A stretch of DNA of 63,221 nt from an uncultured Prevotellaceae bacterium. Lineage in GTDB: Bacteria > Bacteroidota > Bacteroidia > Bacteroidales > Muribaculaceae. Location of the stretch: assembly GCA_900317325.1 (NCBI GenBank), contig ONGE01000018.1, forward strand, positions 1 to 63,221, in the 5' to 3' direction. Below are positions 58,992-63,221 of the stretch, one piece after another; positions within the stretch are counted from its first letter, which is position 1, and every line of letters begins with the position of its first letter. The notes under the pieces are model-generated. The model searched no databases and was not told the origin of the DNA. It saw only the letters and a list, made by a program, of their open reading frames with translations. The position numbers were made by a program, and so were the translations under genes.

Positions 58992-59462
58992 TCAAGGTTG
59001 TTTCTTGAGGTGGTAGGCAAAAGTCGTGCCATTGGCATCGGTTTTGGTGAATGTGACCTCTCGCGATGATGTAGTGGTCACCGTGAAGTCGTTGCGGTTC
59101 TCCAGACCAGGCATGGTGATGTAAAACGTTGATGGGTCGGGGAAACTGATGGTCATCTTGTCCCCGTTCTCGTCCCATGTGCCGTAACTATCCACCATCT
59201 GCTCATGTCCATAGACCTGCGATACCCTGAAGACCTTGCTCTGGAACTGGAAGAAGTAGTCGCCCTCGACGTTGACGGGCGTGCCGCCGGCGGTAATCTG
59301 CTCGACGTGCCAGGTGCCGAACCAGATGCCGATGTCGCCGTGGTTGCGGGTGCAGGCCGATAACAGAATCATAATCGTACAGATGATTGTTATCAACGCC
59401 CCCTGGCCCCCTCTAATCTTAGAGGGGGAGTGATTACTATCATATAATAATGTCTTTTTCAT
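58992..59462 (-). CDS. Lipocalin-like lipoprotein with repeat-encoded N-region
   Basis: A 156-aa predicted lipoprotein, last gene of the glycine-lipid/Wzi operon; its start overlaps the Wzi stop by 4 bp. The lipobox LSAC is at about 34-37, after an unusually long n-region. Residues about 11-18 of that region (NHSPSKIRGG) are encoded by a perfect 10-bp inverted repeat (59407-59416 with 59419-59428). The mature domain (about 45-156: GTWHVEQITAGG, then SYGTWDENGDKMTISF) looks lipocalin-like. Function unknown. Confidence 0.78.
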   Translation of the reverse strand: MKKTLLYDSNHSPSKIRGGQGALITIICTIMILLSACTRNHGDIGIWFGTWHVEQITAGGTPVNVEGDYFFQFQSKVFRVSQVYGHEQMVDSYGTWDENGDKMTISFPDPSTFYITMPGLENRNDFTVTTTSSREVTFTKTDANGTTFAYHLKKQP

Positions 59463-61069
59463 CGTTTCTTGAAATTAAACGCGCCACTGTAGGTAATGCC
59501 CAGCATGCCGCCCCAGTTGTTGCCATAGAGTTTGCCGCGGTCGATGGCCACGGCCGCCGTCATCGTCCACGGGCCAAGGAAGCAACCGTGCCAGGGCGTG
59601 AAACTCACCTGGGCCACCATTGAGAAGTCATCGACGCTGCCCGCACGCGGAATGATGGGAGTACCCCATGCCTTGCGGTAGGAACCTTTCAGGCAGTATG
59701 TCCATTCGGGTCTCAAATAGCCCTTCATGGCGACATGAAAACCGCGCAGCACGTTGTCGCGATAGCGCATATAGCCGTCCAGGTTGTAGAGCGGCGACTT
59801 GACAAAGGGCGAGCCGATGGACATGCCGCGGTTCTGGTAGCCGTTGTAGATGTAGTTGTTGTAGTAGTCGTCGGCACCCGACGAGTGGCTCGTGATGGGC
59901 GTTCCCTCGTGGTCGTTGGGCGTCCAGTGGATGGGACCACTCTGGTTGGTGAAGTCGATGTACTCGATGACAGCGCTTTCAATCAAGGGTTGCCCTACAG
60001 CATTGCGGTATTCCAGTCCCCACAGGCCGTCAAAACCATTCATTTTGCCGATGCCCGAGCCGTCCTCCCACAGCCACTGGGTGTAGGCACGCAGCAGTTT
60101 GTCGTCGTTCAAGTGGCCTTCGAGTGCGATGTCCCATGTGCCCAGGTGGTTACCCTCGACAAACGAGTCACCCGCACTGTTGCCGCCACTGCCGGCGATA
60201 AAGGTGCGCCAGAAGGCCTTAGCGTCGGCTTTCATCTTGACGGTACGCGTGACTTGGCCGTTCTCGTAATAGTTGGCTGTGCCAGCAAACTGGCAGGCCG
60301 ACTGAGCACCAATGGTGAACACGACGGGCTGGTCGGGCTTGGTGCGGAAGTGCAGGCTCTTGTAGTGGAGCCAAAAGTCGGTGGTGATAAAGTGGTTGTA
60401 GTAGTTATAATGGTGCTCGAGCCACTTGTCATCCAGCTGGCGGAAGTAGCCGAATTCGCCCTTAATCTGCACCCAACCCCGGGTGAACGGGATGTTCTGG
60501 AAATCGATGAAACCGGCACGCAGCCCCACAGGCGGACGGGCATTGTTGCTCCACACGAGGTCACCGCTGCTCAAATTGCCGTTGACGATAGGCGAGGATT
60601 TATATGCTTGTCCCGCCACGGCAAAGATGCTGCGGTACTTGGCCGTAACACAGGCTTGCTGAATCCATACCCGAGCAGGATGCTGCTTTTGCGTCTCGAA
60701 CTGGCCATCGCCCTTGTAACGCTGATAGCCTGCACTGGATGCGTAGCCGCCCCAAACTTCGATGCCCGCTCCCCAAGCAAAACGCTTGTCAGGGTCCGTG
60801 CTATGAACTAGGCTGGCGTTCAACAGGGCAGAATACTGCTGGGTGATGTTGCCGCCGTTGTTGGAGGAAATGTAGTAAGGTGCCAGCTCGCTGTTACCGG
60901 CGTTAGCAATCATGCCTACCGAGTATAGGGCCCTGGAAATGCGGGTCGCAACAGGGTCGCATGTGGTATATTTAGTACTACCTGCTTGAACACTGTCCAC
61001 GGGAACCTGCCCCACCACACCCAGGGCAGCGGTGAGCATGATGAGTAATGATAAAGTGCGTCTTATCAT
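59459..61069 (-). CDS. Capsule assembly Wzi-family outer-membrane protein
   Basis: A 536-aa exported protein (signal peptide MIRRTLSLLIMLTAALGVVG). The remainder is a beta-barrel with alternating aromatic strands and family segments such as YYISSNNGGNITQ, WGAGIEVWGGYAS and WSNNARPPVGLRAGF, as in Bacteroidetes Wzi/Cap-family proteins that hold capsular polysaccharide at the surface. It lies in an operon with two lipid acyltransferases and a lipoprotein, so a general envelope role is likely. No capsule cluster is present. Confidence 0.85.
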   Translation of the reverse strand: MIRRTLSLLIMLTAALGVVGQVPVDSVQAGSTKYTTCDPVATRISRALYSVGMIANAGNSELAPYYISSNNGGNITQQYSALLNASLVHSTDPDKRFAWGAGIEVWGGYASSAGYQRYKGDGQFETQKQHPARVWIQQACVTAKYRSIFAVAGQAYKSSPIVNGNLSSGDLVWSNNARPPVGLRAGFIDFQNIPFTRGWVQIKGEFGYFRQLDDKWLEHHYNYYNHFITTDFWLHYKSLHFRTKPDQPVVFTIGAQSACQFAGTANYYENGQVTRTVKMKADAKAFWRTFIAGSGGNSAGDSFVEGNHLGTWDIALEGHLNDDKLLRAYTQWLWEDGSGIGKMNGFDGLWGLEYRNAVGQPLIESAVIEYIDFTNQSGPIHWTPNDHEGTPITSHSSGADDYYNNYIYNGYQNRGMSIGSPFVKSPLYNLDGYMRYRDNVLRGFHVAMKGYLRPEWTYCLKGSYRKAWGTPIIPRAGSVDDFSMVAQVSFTPWHGCFLGPWTMTAAVAIDRGKLYGNNWGGMLGITYSGAFNFKKR

Positions 61070-61083
61070 GATGTTATCGGGTG

Positions 61084-62022
61084 TTATCGTTCGATGTTCG
61101 CCAAATAGGAGTCGATGTGGCGTCGCTTCTTCTCGTCGGCAATTTCGTCGAGGTTGATGAGGATGCCCGTCTCCTCCACGTTGCCGAACTCACGGTTGAT
61201 GGCGGTACCCAGCAGCAACATCTTGGGTGACAGGCCCATGTAGGCGTTGACCAGCGGCGGGATGTTGATGCCATGATTGCGGATGAAGGTGTTCAGCCGC
61301 TTGTAGTCCTCGCGGAAGTCGTTGCCCACAAAGTGAGACATCAGTTCGGGGTCATCGTTGCGTGTGTCGGGCAGCGGGTCGATGGGCACCACCAGCCCTT
61401 CCTTGTCCTTAAAGTAGAGGTTGAGGAAGCACAACAGCATGTCGCGGCAGTCGCGCACATAACTCGGGTACATCGTCATCTTGCCGAACATGTATTTAAC
61501 CTTCGGGTAGATGATGGTCAATGCTCCCAGACCGTCCCACAGGTTGTCGAGCGCGAACAACGCGCGTGCACCGGCACTGGTGGCTTGGTACTCGGGGCGG
61601 ACGAACGAGCGTCCCAGCTCGATGGTCACTGGCAATATCTCGTTCAAGAACCTGTCACTGAAGTTGAACAGGTGTCCCGTGGCGATGCGCGGCACACGGT
61701 TCTCGACTTTCACATCCCATCCGCAGATGAAGCGGTAGGCACCGATGATTTCCTTCTTCTCGGGATTCCACACCAGCAGTTGCTGGCACGGCGGTTCCAT
61801 GAGGTCAAATTCGTCGATGTCACACTCCTTGCCGGTGCCACCACCGGCAGCGCGGAACGTGATTTCACGCAATCGTCCGATTTCACGCATCGTGTTGGGC
61901 GCATTGTGGGCGTTGACGACATAGATGTCGTTATCGGCCTTGTTGGTGTGTCGCAACCGACGGTCGGCAGTGAGCTCTTGCTCAATGAGCTGGACGGGGA
62001 TAGGGTCGATAATAGGTTTCAT
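61084..62022 (-). CDS. glsB: GNAT-type N-acyltransferase, probable glycine N-acyltransferase GlsB
   Basis: A 312-aa cytosolic acyltransferase of the OlsB/hemolysin-like type. The core (about 55-200) includes MREIGRLREITFRAAGGGTGKECDIDEFD, PEKKEIIGAYRFICG and ELGRSFVRPEYQ, as in ornithine-lipid OlsB and Bacteroides GlsB, which transfers a 3-hydroxyacyl group to the amino acid. The paired PlsC-type gene upstream fits the GlsB-GlsA pair described for Bacteroides glycine lipids. Glycine as acceptor is inferred from the phylum; ornithine cannot be excluded. Confidence 0.8.
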   Translation of the reverse strand: MKPIIDPIPVQLIEQELTADRRLRHTNKADNDIYVVNAHNAPNTMREIGRLREITFRAAGGGTGKECDIDEFDLMEPPCQQLLVWNPEKKEIIGAYRFICGWDVKVENRVPRIATGHLFNFSDRFLNEILPVTIELGRSFVRPEYQATSAGARALFALDNLWDGLGALTIIYPKVKYMFGKMTMYPSYVRDCRDMLLCFLNLYFKDKEGLVVPIDPLPDTRNDDPELMSHFVGNDFREDYKRLNTFIRNHGINIPPLVNAYMGLSPKMLLLGTAINREFGNVEETGILINLDEIADEKKRRHIDSYLANIER

Positions 62023-62030
62023 AGACGTTT

Positions 62031-62864
62031 TTAGGTTTTAGATGTATTAGGAGCCATGTCGATGACTGCCTGGCGCAGGCGTGCGGCTTCTTGTTTGGGT
62101 CGTTTAGCATCAAGCGTATTCCAGGGAATCGGCTCGCCGATGATGACGCGCAGGGTGGAACCACACTTCTTGATCATCTCCTTGGGCAGGAAGATGAGCT
62201 CAATGTTGAACTTGATACCCAGCTTCTTGCGCCATTTGGCAAAGCGATAGAAGAATTTTGAGTTATGAGCATCGAAGAACACCGGAACGACGTCACGCTG
62301 GTGGGCGACGGCATGCACGATGGCCGACTTCTGCCAGGGCAGGTCGGCGATGGAGCCATCGGGTTGCATGCGTGAGCACAGTCCGGCAGGGAAGGTGATG
62401 AACTGGTTGTCGCCCTTGAGCGCCTGCTCGATCTGTGTGGCCGCAGCACGCGACTGACTGCCGTACTTGTTCACGGGCAGGAAGACGTCGCGCAGAGGCT
62501 CCACGGCCATGAGCAGGTCGTTGACCAAGAATTTTATCCTGTGGTCATAACGTTGTCCCAGCAGCGAGATCAGGGCGAGTCCGTCGAGTCCACCCAGTGG
62601 GTGGTTGGAGACGAACATATAGCGTCCGTCGGGCAGGCGGTCGAGCCCCTCGGTCTCGATGGTGATGTTCATCTCGTCGAGGGCGGCAATAGTCGCATCC
62701 ACACCGTCTTTTCCCGCCATCTTGACGAGGATGGCATTGAGTTTGTCCTGACAGATGGTGCGCTCCAGCCATCGGATGACAAACCGCGGGATGTAGCGGT
62801 AATGCTTGGGCAGTCTTGCCCTGAGCACTTGATCAACATCTATTTTCATCGGTTTGTCGTTCAT
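62031..62864 (-). CDS. glsA: PlsC-type O-acyltransferase, probable GlsA
   Basis: A 277-aa acyltransferase, first gene of the operon, 8 nt before the N-acyltransferase gene. The catalytic H-x5-D motif is SNHPLGGLDG (about 91-100), and the FPAGLCSR motif near 178 is the usual substrate-binding segment of this branch. It would acylate the hydroxyl of the N-acyl amino acid to form a diacylated aminolipid. Confidence 0.8.
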   Translation of the reverse strand: MNDKPMKIDVDQVLRARLPKHYRYIPRFVIRWLERTICQDKLNAILVKMAGKDGVDATIAALDEMNITIETEGLDRLPDGRYMFVSNHPLGGLDGLALISLLGQRYDHRIKFLVNDLLMAVEPLRDVFLPVNKYGSQSRAAATQIEQALKGDNQFITFPAGLCSRMQPDGSIADLPWQKSAIVHAVAHQRDVVPVFFDAHNSKFFYRFAKWRKKLGIKFNIELIFLPKEMIKKCGSTLRVIIGEPIPWNTLDAKRPKQEAARLRQAVIDMAPNTSKT

Positions 62865-62894
62865 GTTTTCGTCTTTTCGGTCAGATTAAACATA

Positions 62895-62902
62895 CAAAGT
62901 TA
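62895..62902 (-). promoter_or_regulatory. -7 box of the glycine-lipid/Wzi operon
   Basis: On the minus strand TAACTTTG, 30 nt before the start codon at 62864. Confidence 0.6.
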
Positions 62903-63044
62903 GGTATTTTTCATTAAATAATAACTTCAAGGATAAAAAAAATGTCAATTCGAGAGAAAAGTGATGTTTTCTCTTCCTGAGTTCGGGCAAGACGGGCTGC
63001 AGCTCGAGAAAATATAAGGTAATGATATCGCTGATGGACCAAAA

Positions 63045-63140
63045 CCCTGCGGGGCTAATGCTGATTACACTGATTTGACCAACTGGGTGCGTATTTTTAC
63101 TGTTTTTTCGTGAAATTGGCTGCGCCGAGTTCCTATGTTT
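63045..63140. repeat. Interspersed CCCTGCGGGG/GGGCTAATGC repeat, last copy
   Basis: CCCTGCGGGG (63045-63054) and CTAATGC are followed by diverged ATTACACTGATT words and a TTTTTTCGTGAAATTGGC element, the same order as in the other copies. The 357-bp end gap 62865-63221 holds this, the operon promoter and a possible TATATTTG box at 63205-63212 near the window edge; no gene is seen. Confidence 0.7.
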
Positions 63141-63221
63141 GCACCCGTAAATATAGGGACTCTTAGTTTCGTCGTCAAAAAAGGCGCATGTCGATAGAGT
63201 TTCATATATTTGTAATTGAAA

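Overview
The window is 63.2 kb of chromosome from a member of the Bacteroidales, probably a gut lineage near Prevotellaceae or Muribaculaceae; the family cannot be fixed from the sequence alone. Support comes from many Bacteroidetes-type promoters (TAnnTTTG at -7, TTG near -33), dockerin-like tails on secreted proteins, an ATP-type PEP carboxykinase, DUF3667 and DUF3244 proteins, a glycine-lipid acyltransferase pair and a single-domain KpsF/GutQ isomerase. There is no rRNA, phage, integrase or complete insertion sequence. Most of the DNA is core housekeeping, but its intergenic spaces are unusually rich in short repeats.

Layout. 1-8.3 kb: the 3' part of mfd, then a divergent secreted locus with a 972-aa dockerin protein on the minus strand and a Cthe_2159-type beta-helix protein plus a small dockerin protein on the plus strand. 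8.6-13 kb: a GntR/YtrA-controlled ABC transporter with a perfect operator palindrome at its promoter, a 28-residue hydrophobic micropeptide, two paralogous lipoproteins and a small membrane protein. 13.2-20.9 kb: a periplasmic M16 protease, a lipoprotein lying between direct copies of a composite repeat, a second micropeptide related to the first, a small membrane protein and a NatAB-like ABC exporter. 20.9-28.2 kb: dtd, a TPR-HTH membrane regulator, a DUF3244 protein, two tandem histidine phosphatases and a GT4 glycosyltransferase. 28.4-38.4 kb: pckA, a SlyD-like isomerase, an RlmL-like methyltransferase, a membrane protein, pdxB, rubrerythrin, a LemA-TPM-TPM operon and recO. 38.5-49 kb: two identical tRNA-Glu genes flanking rpsT, tRNA-Gln, divergent tyrS/mutS, a U32 protease, a PKD-domain secreted protein and glgB. 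49-63 kb: an alanine/glycine symporter, ribH, a TPR-GDPD fusion, a KdsD-like isomerase, a DUF3667 protein, a thioesterase, a DUF721 protein, recF, divergent pgeF, a zinc metallopeptidase and a four-gene operon (two glycine-lipid-type acyltransferases, Wzi, a lipoprotein).

The most noteworthy material is not one large gene system. It is (i) a family of about 28-residue membrane micropeptides whose two members lie 6.8 kb apart; (ii) interspersed repeats, including a 9-bp ACGGAnnnn array that occurs between genes and also in frame inside mfd and pdxB, heptamer arrays, and a palindrome family, one copy of which supplies both -33 elements of the divergent tyrS/mutS promoters; (iii) promoters that place the start codon 5 to 10 nt after the -7 box, predicting leaderless or nearly leaderless mRNAs; and (iv) an in-frame TPR-GDPD fusion with a signal-peptide-like segment in its middle.
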